Notes: a model not told the origin generated them from the sequence alone. 64,000 bases of DNA from Exophiala sp. HKRS030 (GCA_023897205.1 JAHWDD010000005.1:806001-870000), one strand, 5' to 3'. Numbered from the stretch's first letter, positions 34,364 through 46,850 are shown. Program-made: numbers and translations.

Positions 34364-36037
34364 ATGGCTGATCAGCAAACGAGCGAAAACCACCACCTTC
34401 TTGGCCTTTCCCTGGACCGAACACCCACATATACCTATGGTTCGATACCCAAACCCCATCGAAAGAACCCCTTTGCGGCGTCGTCTGAGTCGGTATTGCG
34501 ACGATGGATAGCAAGGGTTGGGTCGCAATCCAGAACATTTCTCCCTTGCACTCAGTGGGTACCTCATTACAGATGGGAATACCTCTCAGGCGACTTTATG
34601 GGAGCGGCAACGGTGGCAGCCATCTACGCACCACTGTCTGTTTCATTTGCTTTCATGAGCCATGCCCATCCGACCAGTGGTATGCTGTCATTTGTAATAT
34701 GCAGCCTCGTCTATGCACTACTAGGTCATTGTCCACAGATGATTATTGGTCCAGAAGCCCCAGGCTCCCTGCTCGTTGGCATAGCAGTGCGTTTGGCAGG
34801 CACAGGCAGCACGGGGAACGATCCGGTACGGGACGCTCAATTTGCAGGAGCCGTCACCTCCGCCGCAGGGACGGTACTTCTGGTTGCGGGGCTAGGCCGC
34901 CTCGGCTTTCTGAGCTGTATCCTCCACCGTCCATTCATGAGAGGGTTTGTTCTCTCCTTGGGCTTAGGGGTTGTCGTCGAACAGACCACACCGGCGTTGA
35001 GGCTGCCAAACTCGACATCAACGCTGGGGCCGCAGGCCAGTATTGCGAAGAAGGTCGGGCTGATAACCGACCAGCTCAAGCATCTTCACTCGCTCTCAGC
35101 CATGTTATCAATAACAAGTCTGATAGGGGTCCTGATATGCAGGTACATGCGCCAAAAGTGCCCAAATATTGGTGCGTACCGCTACTAATAGAATCTTTGT
35201 AGATGGGCCAAGGTATCCTTGAAACGCCGATGGCCTTCAGTGGTCCTCATCCCGGACAGATTACTGATAGTCCTCTTAGCCGCCTTACTGACATCGGCCT
35301 GCAAATGGTCGGACCAGGGCCTCGAGGTCTTGGGGGAGCTCCAGCCCATCCACTTGGATAGCCAATCCTTTCAATGGCCATTCCAGGTGCAGAACATCGA
35401 GCCCTTGACAAAAACCATCGGGGCCTGGTTCACACTCGCCATGACTGGACTTTTCGAATCCATGTTGATCATCGAGACTCTCAGAAAAACCGCAAAGAAA
35501 TCCCACGCCAAAGGCTTTCGTTCTGACATGAACCAGGAGCTGGTCGCCCTAGGTACGGCCAATGCATTGGCCGGCTGTTTCCAAGCCATTCCGGCATTTG
35601 GAGGGTATGGTCGAAGCAAGCTCAATGTCGCTGCCGGCGGGAAAACTCCAATGAGCAGTGTTTTCCTCGGTCTCATGATCTCATGCTGCATGGGGTTTCT
35701 TCTTCCCGCCTTCTACTATGTGCCCCGGTGTGTGCTCGCCGCACTTTTGTTTGAGGTAGGCCTTTCAATGATGGAGGAATGTCCGGCAGATGTCGCCTTT
35801 TCCCTCAAGATGCGTGGCTGGTCGGAGCTGCTCATCATGATACTCGTCGTTTGCGCATCGGTCTTCATTTCAATCTCATCTGGGATGATGTTGGGCTTGA
35901 CACTTTCCCTGCTGAGCTTGGTTCGGTCCTCAACCAAAGTCAAGATCTCCGAAGGGACGTTAGATCAATTTTTCTCTCATTCATCATCGATCGGCGCACC
36001 ACCACCAACTTCCGATGATATGATTATGATCATCTAG
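34364..36037 (+). CDS. SulP (SLC26) anion transporter, stopped before its STAS domain
   Basis: Two exons, 34364-35142 and 35203-36037 (donor GTACAT; acceptor TAG after a CTAAT branch-like site), giving 537 residues up to TAG. The transmembrane core is typical: WEYLSGDFMGAATVAAIYAP, the LLGHCPQMIIGPEAPGSL segment, the HRPFMRGFV segment, IPDRLLIVLL and GFRSDMNQELVALGTANAL. This resembles the fungal YPR003C-like group rather than Sul1/Sul2. Family members end in a cytosolic STAS domain; here that domain is encoded directly downstream in the same frame, separated only by TAG at 36035-36037, where the family usually has Lys or Arg. Membrane anion (sulfate-like) transport is inferred. Confidence 0.85.
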
Positions 36038-36439
36038 ATGTCTGAAAGACTGACGTTTGCGAATCTGAGACGCCTGGAACGTGAAATTATCACCAAACTC
36101 GAGCAGCAAGGCTTCGAAAACGAGCATCGAAAACGGGCCCAAGGAAACATCCTCTTGTTAAAATTCACTCAGACAGTGACCATGGACAATTGCGCCGCGC
36201 AAACGCTTCTGGAAATCGTCGAGGATCGCGTGGAACAAGGGGTCAGAGTTTTGTTCTTCTGCAGCGCGGCTTCGGAGAATTGCAGCCTGATTCTGGAGAA
36301 GTTGAGTTTGAGCGGGATCTTGAAGCAATGTGGGGGACCTGGTTCGTTCTTGAGTAGCGAGGAGGATGTGATGACCGCGATTGAGCAGGTCGAAAGGGGA
36401 GAGATGCTTGGAGATCAGGGAAGTATGATAGATGTGTAG
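36038..36439 (+). pseudogene. Detached STAS domain of the SulP transporter
   Basis: Continues the transporter frame immediately after the TAG, starting with ATG, 133 residues. SERLTFANLRRLE matches the start of SulP STAS domains, followed by NILLLKF, DNCAAQTLLEIVEDRVEQGV and SGILKQCGGPGSFLSSEEDV, all in the expected order. Nothing inside is broken. It could be made by stop readthrough, by re-initiation at the abutting ATG, or by removing the stop with a weak intron (GTCAAG donor at 35939 to TAG at 36037); otherwise it is an untranslated remnant. Confidence 0.7.
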
Positions 36440-36763
36440 ACGTGTATCTTTACATGATATTGGACGTATCTGGTTTACATTCGTGTGTTGCTTTATATAT
36501 ACCAATACAGTAGATTCTTGCAAAATGTCTTGGTAGTTGTGGTAAGGGTTCTTCATGGTTGACACCGTGGTCCCTTTGGAAATCGAATCTCCATCTACCC
36601 ATTTCTTTTCTTTGTTACTCCAGTAAGCCTGGATAAGACAAGTTGCAACAAGATAATCCGTTCTAATATGCTTTCTACATCGGATCATGGCTTCCAGGTA
36701 CATCCAAACGTTGGCAGTGTGAAACCACGGGACGTTATATCTCCTGACATCCTCGACAACATG
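36440..36763. other. Convergent 3' intergenic region
   Basis: Short gap between the STAS stop and the MFS stop. No gene recognised. Confidence 0.55.
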
Positions 36764-39071
36764 CTACAAAGGTCTCTCACGAAGAGTCAGGGTGGCTACG
36801 AGGGCGAGAGACACGAATAGAATGTTTAGGCCTTTTTTGGATAGATGACAGAATTAGCTTATTGCTCTGCACCTTGATGTTGTGCGAGGGTTAGGGTAAA
36901 GGGGCAAGGCTCAGGCTCACCATCAGAGTATGTCAAGCTGTTGATGTAAGCGTCGGCGACAATCTTTTGAACGTTTTCAGGGAGTTTGCGGATGGCCTCG
37001 ACACTGGAGCTGGCTCGTCGTATAATCTGTCATTAGGATAGCAATTAGAATATTGGCTCTTGGACGACCGAAATGCCATGGGCGGCGGCGGTGGTGCTGG
37101 GGAAAACCTTACCACAGCCTTGTTCGGAAAGCCATCGAGCTTATCTCTCAGAGTCAATTGCAGCACCTTATGCATCAGTGAGGTTGCAAAGCTCGCACCG
37201 ATCAATGAACCGAAGCTCTGGGCCAGAAACCATGTTGTCCCCGCAATGGCGATCTCGGAGTGATCGAGGCTTGCGGCAATGTGAACGAACGTGGTTGACT
37301 GAGTCGAGCCCATGCCAAATCCTGCGAGATAGACATACAGTGACTCGGTCCAGGCAGTGTTCCCGTGCCAACGAAGACACATCAGAGTGAAACAGGTGAT
37401 GGAGCAGCAGATGCCAAAAACCGTCAGATATATATATCTCTTTGTCCGAGTGATGAGGGTGCCTCCCAGGATAGTGCCAGTTGCGTTACCAATCACCACC
37501 GGCACGATCCGGCTGCCAGCTTTGGACACTGACTCCCCGCCAGCCACCTGGAAATAAATTGGGATCCCATACAAAAGCTGTAAAACATTGGTCAGTGGTT
37601 GATTCTTTCCAGGATCGAATGGTCATTGGCTCATTGCTTGGGTGCGAAGACGACCTACCCCGAATTGGCCCGCTGCTTGACAACCGACAATGAGGTACGG
37701 GGTGAAAACATCCCGTTTCGAGATCAAATCCAGCGGCAAAATGGGTTCTTTGGCAATTCGACTCTCCGCTACAGTGAATAATGTGACAGAAGCCACAAAG
37801 CCCGCAGCCAGAGGCCCCAATACCCTCCAAGACGCACTTTTGGTGCCTTGGTCGAGTAACAGGAGGCAAGTCAAGATCGTGCCGACCAACGCAAAAGCCC
37901 CAAGGAAATCGACGCGACCGAGCTTAGAGGCTGGTCTGTTCTCACTTCCTGCCATTGTGACTGGCTCAGGCCGTTCGTGCTCTGGGAGCTTCCACAAGAC
38001 GAGGGCAAGGCCGACGAGGGCGATGGGGCACTGCGCAATAAAACACCTGGGAAAAGGCACATGGATAGTCAGCAACTGACCCAGAGTACCAAAATATGAG
38101 CCTTTTCTCAATATCAGTAGCCTTTATTCTCGCCGGATAACTCACCATCTCCAGCCAATTGAGTCGGCCAACCAGCCCCCAGTTGGGCCGCCGATAGATC
38201 TTGCCGTGGTGGCTGTGAAGTTGATATACGCGCGGTACTGAGCGACATACCTCAAAGGCAGCAGATCTTGAAGCGGGGAATGGGATGTCAGTTTCTTACA
38301 CACAACGCAGTGACCGGCACATCCAAAACGTACCAGCGATCACAATCGATGTCAGGGCAATCATGCCAGCAGCACCAATGCCACTGACCGCTCGGCCAAC
38401 AAGGACCTGCCAGTAAGTCCTGCTTCCTCCGCTGGACAAGGGTCAGCTGGATCTCGTTCAGCAAGTGAACGGATGGACTTGGACGAACATGAGGAGACAT
38501 CCAAAGGCAAAACACGTCCAGCAAAATGCAAGGTTGTGCCTTCTGCCAAAGATGTCGCTGATTTTGCCATACTAGGAATATATATGTCTTAGATAGGAGC
38601 GTTTGTGTATATACGAGAAACCTGTGTCTCTCATCGATCAGAACTCACCAGGGACTGAGACGCGCACTGCGCCAGGGTGTAGATCGTCAGCAGCCAGACT
38701 GCAGATGACAATGCGTCAAATTCGGAGGCGATGTGCTGATTTGTGGCCAGGACGACTGAACTATCGCCGTTGGCAAGAAATACTCCTGGGAGACTTTGGT
38801 CAGTGAGTTCTAGTAGCACCTAGCATTGCTGCGGGTTCGTACCCATAAGTAAAATAGGAAACACCGTTCGCATCAATGTCGTAGGAAATGGCTTTTCCGT
38901 CTTGTCGTTCTCTTCCGTTACGTCCTCGACGGCCTCGACGTTCCCAATGATGCGTGAATCAAAACTTTTATAGCCATCGTGACTTTGCAATCCGGCTGAT
39001 TGCTGAAGAAGGGATGTCCTTTCGTAAACCTCCTCGATGATTCCGTGTCGTTCTTGTCCTTGCAATGTCAT
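36764..39071 (-). CDS. MFS transporter, 14-TM DHA2/VBA-like
   Basis: Nine exons: 39071-38843, 38785-38649, 38571-38489, 38419-38334, 38266-38146, 38046-37659, 37577-37113, 37026-36921 and 36831-36764, giving 560 residues with every phase consistent. Signatures: GVFLANGDSSVVLATN in TM1, YGKISDIFGRRHNLAF after TM2, VLVGRAVSGIGAAGM, GGPTGGWLADSIGWRWCF in TM5 (the antiporter motif region), and a last TM (LNILFVSLALVATLTL) in the terminal exon. It is closest in style to yeast VBA vacuolar basic amino acid transporters and drug:H+ antiporters. Substrate unknown. It shares a 0.7 kb divergent promoter with the sulfatase, which suggests coregulation. Confidence 0.88.
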
Positions 39072-39777
39072 GGTAATGGATGCTAAATTGATTGGTCTGT
39101 ACTCTATGGGAAGCTCCTTAGTTCAGCGTGTCAAGTCTTCCAGTATTACATTTATTCGAGAACTTCTCAACCATCGAACCAGGAGACCCATCTTTGGCCA
39201 TTCTACAGCCAACTGGACAAGCTGTGACAGCCCGGGAAATCATTTTCAGCATTCCCAATGCGAACACGGCACGCAGCATACAACACATGCACACTATCGT
39301 GGACAACATGAATCGGGAAAGCGTGAGAAAACAAAAATCCCCACATCGGCGTATCGGCAGAATCCACATCGGTGCCGAAAGACGCAGCGCCGATGAATGA
39401 ATTCCGAAAACGGTGACAGCGATGACGGGACTCAATCCCGTCAGTTCGACAAAGCCCGAGAGGATGCGGTTGATGAGATGACCATGACCAGGGCTGACAC
39501 CTCGCACAAGGTACTCTGTATATGAAGGCAAGCGGGAAAGTCGGTGATGGGGATTCCATGGGGCCCCTGCTCCACATGTGGTCAAATGTTGCGAACAATT
39601 CTTTCCATCCTCAGCTCATACCCAGATCGATAAAACGGTAGGTACAACCTCTCAAGGCCAACATCACACCGTCTATATCTGCACTCTGTAACGTACCACC
39701 GTTGAGCTTGTTGCGCTCCTCCTCAGTGGAAGGGCTCCTGGGGAAGATCAACCATTACGCGACAACGCCAAAGCACG
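39072..39777. promoter_or_regulatory. Divergent promoter, MFS transporter / sulfatase
   Basis: 0.7 kb between two starts pointing apart; probably a shared control region for efflux/uptake and sulfate-ester cleavage. No specific regulator site could be named. Confidence 0.5.
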
Positions 39778-41986
39778 ATGCTACGCACCTTCTTCGTGGC
39801 CACCGTACTCGTGGCTCTGGCATGGCAAGGGCTGGCCAAGAAGCCAAACATTCTCTTCATCCTGACAGATGATCAGGACTTGCATATGGAATCTGTGGAC
39901 CACATGCCGTATCTCAAAGTACGTTGCCCCAATCTGCACTTCAACAAGGCACGGTGGTTGTTATATGCGCGACGGAACTGATTTTCCTTTTTCTTTCCCA
40001 ACCAATCTAGAACCTGATCGTCGACAAAGGGACAACGTACGCTCAGCATTATTGCACGGTAGCTCTGTGTTGCCCGTCACGCGCGACACTCTGGACGGGT
40101 TTGGCTGCTCACAACCACAACATCACCAACGTCTCGCCGCCCCACGGCGGATATCCCAAGGTGGTCTCGCAAGGGTTCAACGACGAGAATTTGTTTGTGT
40201 GGATGCAGGAGGCCGGCTACAACACGTACTACACCGGCAAGTTGTACAACTTCCACTCGGTCGACAACTACGACAGACCCTACGCCAAAGGTTTCAATGG
40301 ATCCGATTTCCTGCTCGACCCGTACACCTACCAGTATTGGAATGCGAGGATGTCGCGCAATGGGGGAGAGCCCACCAGCTACGCGGGCCAGTACTCGACC
40401 GACGTGGTCGCGCACAAAGCGCTTGGACTGCTCGACGAGGCCCTCAGTCACCCAGATCTCCCTTTCTTTCTGACCGTGGCACCTATTGCCCCCCATTCGA
40501 ACTGGATACTGGAGCCCGAGAAGAACCTGTCGTATCTGCTCGAACCGGTCGCGGCCCCTCGCCACATGCACCTCTTCACCGACTACAAGATCCCGCGCGA
40601 CAAGTCGTACAACGCGAAGATCGAGGGCGGCGTCGGCTGGATCGGCGACTTGCCCAAGTTGAACGACACGGTGCTGGCTTACAATGACCACTATCAGCGA
40701 CAGAGACTCCGAGCCCTCCAAGCGGTGGACGAGATGATCCCTCAGCTGATTGGCAGATTAGAAGAGGCCGGAGAGTTGGATAATACTTACATCTTCTACT
40801 CGACAGACAATGGCTACCATATCAGTCAGCATCGAATGAACCCAGGCAAGGAGTGCGGCTTCGGTAAGTCTTGCTTCCCACTCAATCACCCACATCCACA
40901 AATGAACGTCCATGTGGTTCCGCCCCGAGACTTTGATTGACCAAGATCTGACCCTTCAGACACCGACATTCATATCCCTCTCTTCGCCAGCGGACCTGGC
41001 CTCGAACAAGGCCGTATTGTCGACGTGATCACCTCGCACACCGATTTGAGCTCGACCTTCCTCCAGATCGCCGGCGTCGAACGGCGCCATTTGGACGGAT
41101 CGCCCATTCCGCTGGGCGACGAGCAGACGGCAGAGGAGGCTGATCCGGCTCGACGTGAGCATGCGGCCATTGAATACTGGGGATATGTGAGATAAAGAAG
41201 CCAGCAACCTTTGTTCTGGGTCAAGGCACAAGCTGACCAGTGGGTTGTGCGAATAATACAGGGTATTCCCGAGGGCCAATACGGCGCCCGAACTGACAAC
41301 AACCGTGAAGCCGGCCAGTGGCAGAACTTCTACCTCAACAACACCTACAAGGGACTGAGGCTTGTGGGGAAGGACTATAGCATATATTATTCTGTATGGT
41401 GCACCAACGAGACCGAATTCTATGACCTCGAGGTAAGTTCCATCCGTCGCCTCTTTGCTTGCTCCACCACGACCTACGAGAACCAAAAAAAGCCTTCTTT
41501 CCTCCTCTACTGCGCGGCCCCCACGTTAAGCTAGGATGGATCTCTAAGCTAAGGTCCGGTGTGACAACCGCTTAGACCGACCAGTATCAAACAATCAACA
41601 TGGCGGCAGACATGGCAACGTACGCAGCATCGTACAACATCGCAGGACGGTCACTCGACCAGATCATTCCACGTCTGGACGCCCTCATGATGGTCCTGAA
41701 GACGTGTAAAGGCAAAGTCTGCACGCACCCTTGGCGGACTCTGCATCCTGACAAGACGGTAAATGACCTCAAGGACGCACTGGACCGTGGGTACGACGCC
41801 TTCTACGCCACTCAGCCCAAGATGACCTTTTATTCTTGTCCAGCCACGTACATGTTTGAGGAGGAAAATCAGCGGTCCATCTCACCCTGGCTGCTGGAGG
41901 ATGGAGGAGCATTGCCCGGAAAAAACAGTGAATTGAGTCGCCAACCCGAGTTTGATTATACTCTGCACTGGGGCTTGTTAATTTAG
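39778..41986 (+). CDS. Sulfatase (arylsulfatase / N-acetylglucosamine-6-sulfatase type)
   Basis: Five exons, 39778-39918, 40011-40863, 40960-41186, 41262-41432 and 41576-41986, giving 600 residues. A signal peptide (residues 1-20) is followed by KPNILFILTDDQD, with Asp31/Asp32 as calcium ligands. The formylglycine motif C-x-P-S-R is CCPSR with Cys67 as the residue to be converted, then ATLWTG. Later motifs YYTGKLYN, APIAPHSN and YSTDNGYHISQHR (second metal-site Asp-Asn) complete the active site. The order matches lysosomal GNS-like and fungal arylsulfatases. It would release sulfate from sulfate esters outside the cell or in the secretory/vacuolar space. Maturation needs a formylglycine-generating or anaerobic maturase not seen in this window. 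Confidence 0.92.
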
Positions 41987-42288
41987 GTTAGCTCTACACA
42001 GTGCTACTCAGCCTCTCTGTCCACATGCCATGATAGTGTACAATAGCAGTTAATTTTTTGTCATCGAGGTGCTGCCAAGAAGGTCTCTAGGTATCGTTCT
42101 CGAAACTCTTTGTTTCCCTTTCGGGCCGACGAGGCTCAGGGTGAATCATAGTTGTACCGTATAATCACCGGCACGGGATGGGAAATCCTTTGCCTCGCTG
42201 CGGCGCCGTTTTTCATTTTCACGTCAAGGGATAGAGTCTCTCCGTCTGTGCATTGGCCCCCAGAAACGCACCTTGCGTTTGTGTGTGT
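41987..42288. other. Convergent 3' intergenic region
   Basis: About 0.3 kb between the sulfatase stop and the regulator stop. No gene recognised. Confidence 0.55.
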
Positions 42289-42509
42289 TTATAAAAAATC
42301 TTCGCCAGTGTCAAAGGCCATTGGTGTTGTGTTGTTCATGAAAGAAAAATCCCATAGATCAGGGAGGAGGAAATTATCAATGTCCTGCCCATACCCAGGC
42401 ACACGCGAGTACGAGACAGGCGCGGCGGCGTGTTGTTGCACGTAAGAAGACGGCTGATGGCCTTGGGAATTAGTCCAGTGCGACAAATGATGACCGAAAG
42501 GCCTAGTAG

Positions 42510-42551
<42 letters not shown>

Positions 42552-44642
42552 CAATGAGCTCCCCCTCCTTCTGGTGCGACATGGTCGTCGCTGCCTCGGA
42601 TGGTGCTGCCTCATGAGGTCGATTGTTGGCGCCCCCGGTTGAGATTGATGAATCAACCGTATATTCCGGATATGAATGTGAAGGGAACTCAAAGTTCAAA
42701 CGTGTAAAAGTGCCACTGAGTTGATTGAAAGTCGACGAGCAGTTGTTCTCTTCTTCGCCGACTTCTCTAGAAGAAGAATCGCCGGGATTGCAATTGACAC
42801 ACTGACATATGGCGCCGGATACCAGGTTCGAGGCCTGTTCGACATGATCCATGGTGCTGTTGATGATGTTATCCAGCACGTCGCGATACTTTCTCAAGGT
42901 CGAATTGGTCTCGGCCAGGATGGCCAGGGCAGCAAAGCAAGAGCGAAGGTCGTTCGCAACTGTCGGGCTCCAGAGGCGAGGGGATTTGAAGAGAATATAA
43001 CTGCTCAGGCGGACGTAAGATCAGTGTCAGGTTTCATCGTGAGGGGTGGGGACCCTAAGAGAGTGAGAGTGAGCTCTTACCACATGTTCATTCCAGCAAT
43101 GAAGAGCGCATTGATCATCAGGAACGAGTGGATACAGAGAGTCTTCATGCGCATTCGTTTGAACATCTGACACATGCGACCTGAAGCTTGCAGGCAGAGT
43201 TGCATCAGTTCATCTTGTGGCTCGAGAATCCTCAACACAGGCTCGATGGTTTTTCGTATTGAGTCATGGTAGTGTATCAGAACCCAGTCTCGATCAACGT
43301 CGGGAACTGCAGACAGAAGAGGTTCAAGTTGTTTGAACTGTTCCAGCAGGGAAGGTACTTCATTTCTGAGGTCGGATCTCGCCTTGCCAACGCTATAGAT
43401 GTCGACGTAAACCCGAGAGGTGATTCGGGTCAATGCGAAGACGGCGTACGATGCAGGGATAATATCGGTTTGTGATGATGATGAATGCCCATGGCTTGAA
43501 GTATGCTTGTCAAGTCGGACGGCTGAGAGGGTGTCGGGAACGGTGTAATCTGTGGGTTGCGTTTCAAGTGTATCGATGTCGTGATCCGCGATGCTGTAAG
43601 GACGTCTCAGAGACCACGCTATCCTCCTCTCCATCGAATATACGCTCCAAAACAGCCGACGCCTCGAATGCGCCGTCTCAGGATCTAAATTCCGGTAGTA
43701 ATGTTCACGGTGCATCCCGATATCGATGGCTGTCCTGACGGCATGTCCAATGAGGTACCAAACCCGAGAATCCAACGATGTTCGGAGTTTGTAGAAGACC
43801 AGGAGCAATGTTGACTCAACCTCCCGTACCGGCTGCTCGCCTTTCCACATGCTTTTGAAATCTAGCGCCCTAGCCAGATACTTCTCGGGAGAAGCAGTCG
43901 AGTTGTAGCAGGGCCGTGTGAGTTGCAAGACAGTTGCACCAATGGCATAGACCATGTAGAGTAGAAATCCATGGTATTCTGAGCGAGCATCGGCAAGAAA
44001 GCCCTGGTGCCTTCTGTCATGCGCGTCGAGGATCTCGGCGAGATTTACAAATGGTGTCCGTCGATGCAGGTTCTTCAAATACATGACCAGTAGTTGCTCC
44101 CCAAGCTCGTCGTTTGGAGGGGAATCCCTCACGAACAGGCCGTTGTCGCCCGGGCGATCAGTCATGTGAGACGACTCTCTGACCCAGATGTTATCACCCG
44201 AGGCGGCGTCGACACGATGATGTGTATCTGAGGCTGCATGCATAGAACACTCTCCCTCCGATGTGGTGTGTACGGGAAACTGTACCTCTGAAGCCGTCAA
44301 TGTGTGGTCTTCGCCCAAAACTTGGTCGTCCCGACTGTTGTCAAGCATGCTTTCGTCGTGGTGAGGAGTTTGCGCCAAGGGGCTCAACATTGACGGTGAT
44401 GCGACAGGCGAAGCTTCGGCGGCGTTCCTGTTGGCCATGATCAGGTCCAGCTTGTCAAGAAGCTCCTGCTTGGAAAGTCTAGCAAATCGTCGCGAAGATG
44501 GCGCCGTCCGTTGACAAGTCAGGTTTGCTGCCTCACAGCTTGTACAAGAGGGATATCCAACACATCTTTGCTTGCGACGGTGACATCGCATGCATGCTTT
44601 GCGGCTACTTCTGCGAGCTTGTACAGGCATCATGTCTTCCAT
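42289..44642 (-). CDS. Zn2Cys6 transcription factor with fungal-specific regulatory domain
   Basis: Two exons, 44642-43081 and 43000-42289, giving 757 residues. All six zinc cysteines are present at residues 17, 20, 27, 33, 36 and 43 (CMRCHRRKQRC, then CTSC and C) with normal spacing. The fungal_trans middle homology region follows: LHRRTPFVNLAEI, RTAIDIGMHREHYY and RRRLFWSVYSMERRIAWSLRRP, the last being the standard signature. The C-terminal part is low complexity with a run of about 14 Asn encoded by a trinucleotide repeat, a likely activation region. As the only intact regulator here, between a sulfatase and an ACS permease, it is the natural candidate to control them; that is inference. 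Confidence 0.93.
42511..42551. repeat. (GTT)n microsatellite coding poly-Asn
   Basis: About 14 GTT units on the plus strand, read as AAC (Asn) in the transcription factor. Perfect trinucleotide repeats of this length are usually length-variable between strains without shifting the frame. Confidence 0.96.
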
Positions 44643-45200
44643 AATGAGAGTCTCTTCTCACCCCGGGGAAATTGATCTGGTGAGACCAAGAAGGAATTTG
44701 GAAACCAGCCTGCGAGCAAAGTCTCCGAGACACCTATTCTTGTGAAGGTTGGTAGGAGAATGTGGGGGTCTCGGGCGGGGTAGTTAGAGTCTACGGGGGA
44801 CAACGGGGGAAACATCGAGGCACTTGTTCATCCACCTGGGGGCTGCAGCTTCTTATAAGTCGTTGGATATTTTCTATGTCGACAAGTGATTTTCCTTATA
44901 GCCTGTCGGTATGAAAAACATTCAAAGACTTGTTCAATTCGCACGGCAGTGAGTGGCAAAATGGAGTAGAGTGGTAGAATGTTGCAGTTATTAAGAGCAA
45001 GACGTGTCGTTCAGCTCATTAGACATAATCAAAGACCATCAAGCTCCTCCTGTAAAGTATCTTCCGTGATCTCATCAGTCCAAGCTGGGCTTATAGAAGC
45101 ATTTATCTTTAGTCTCTAACCCATCCCATTCTTATATTGCTCATGCTTCCAAGGATGACAACAAGTAGTTGAAGTCGTCAGGCACGAAAGGAGTCGGATT
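44643..45200. other. Intergenic stretch, no gene seen
   Basis: 0.56 kb holding the promoter of the regulator and the 3' flank of the permease. No gene recognised. Confidence 0.5.
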
Positions 45201-46850
45201 TCACCAGGCATATCTGTATCCTTCCAGGCCTTCAAGGACTCGTTTGCCTTCATCAGCTTCTTTGTTGAGTTTTCGAACCCTCCAGGAGAGGATTGGCGCG
45301 ATAACCACTGTGAGGGAGACGACGCACATGTTGGTAGCCATTCCTGGCAAATAACCAGGGGCATCCTATTCTTCCCAAAATCCGTCAGGAAAATGCTCGC
45401 GTCTTTTTCGTCTTTTTCTGGATATGAATCACACTTACCTGTTGACGATAGATTAAACTGGCAATTAAACCTCCTGTGGCACCAAACATGATCTGCAGCC
45501 CACTCGCAACAGCACGTTTTCTGCCTTCTCTGCAGTTGTTGGCCTGCCATGCGAGAGTGGACGGGACCAAGCTGTTCACTCCTGCATAACCGAGAAAGAT
45601 GCCCACTAGCCTTTAATGCTTTGTTAGAAGGCGATCGAATCATTCGAGACTGTATCAGCGCTTACCTTGCAGGAGCAGATTTGAGGTACCCAGTCATTGC
45701 GAGGCCGGTCACCGCGATAACACCCTGGAAGACGATGAAGGGCCCGCGCATCTGCAGCTTATCTGAGAGCTTCGCCGTGATCAAAGAGAAGATGACGGCA
45801 AATAATGCAGGAGGAGTAGATAAGCACAAGGCCAACACCTGAGAATACCCCAGACTCTTCTTCAAGATCAAGGGCAGGAAGAAACTAAAAGCATAGGCAC
45901 CCATGGCTGCGCTCATGTACATGTAGGTGCAAGCCCATAGTTTCCAGTCCGATAGAGCCATGAAGGTCGATTTAAAGGTGACTTTGTAGCTCTCGTGGAT
46001 GCCACGCTCTGCTGACAGCCGATCCGCAACCATTGTCTTTTCATCCTCAGTCAGAAACTTGTTTTTAGGAGAGTCGGGAAAGTCAACAAGGAATATATAA
46101 GCGATGATTCCGAGGACAGCCGTGAGGAGGCCTTCAACGATGAACAGCCATCGCCAGCCTACCCAGAAAGGGCTCGTGTGTATTTTTACGATTCCGTACG
46201 CAAGGATGTTAGAAAATGAGGACAATCCCATAGAGAAGAGATAGTAGTATCCCAGTCGAGTCTGCACTTCGAATTTACGGTACCATGCCGACACAAGGAA
46301 AATCGAGCCTGGGGTATTTCTGGGTCAGGGTTAGCTGGGACTGGGATGGGCAACCTTTCCTCCGACCACAACGGACTTACCCTGCTTCAAAAACACCTAG
46401 TAAGACTCGCAGAAGTGCGAGAGGGATCCAGCTCCGCACACAGCCGATCCCAATTGTAACGACGCCCCAGGCGAAGGTGATGAAACCCAAAAATCTCGCA
46501 CTGCCAATTTTTCGTAGTAAAATGTTGGAAGGTATGTCGAACGCGATGTAGCCAATAAAAAAGGTCAGCATGACGACTGAAGCCCGATACCCGATATCCA
46601 GGTTGAGATCCTCATCAAGACCAGCCACTCTTGCTGCCGAAATGTTAGTTCGGTCAATCAGAGAGACTGTGTGCAGGAGCACCACGATCGGAATCAGTCG
46701 AAGATCAATCTTGCGTAGGAGTCGTTTTTCCGCTTGCGCATCATAAATGCGATCAGCGTCCGCGACAGCTTTTTCTTTCTCATCGACTGTATGATCATTG
46801 ACTGTAGGATCGAGGGGATCCTCAACGTGGTAGATCGCCTTCTCTGCCAT
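45201..46850 (-). CDS. MFS permease, anion:cation symporter family (Dal5/Tna1-like)
   Basis: Four exons, 46850-46381, 46319-45666, 45610-45439 and 45365-45201, giving 486 residues. ACS-family marks: RKIDLRLIPIVVLLHTVSLIDRTNI leading into TM1 (basic residues then the D-R-x-N motif), GYIAFDIPSNILLRKIG, RVLLGVFEAG joined across intron 1 to NTPGSIFLVSAWY, and the late SLVPSTLAWQANN segment with the conserved W/N. Family members take up allantoate, nicotinate, pantothenate, biotin or sulfonate-like organic anions. Next to a sulfatase and regulator, an organosulfur or organic-anion substrate is plausible but not shown by sequence. Confidence 0.9.

Noticed and set aside
35939..36037. Intron that would remove the SulP stop codon
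   Set aside because: The donor GTCAAG is weak and splicing would delete most of the linker; kept only as an alternative to test.
36158..36703. Minus-strand 181-codon frame
   Set aside because: Overlaps the STAS domain coding region in antisense; the remaining part has no features.
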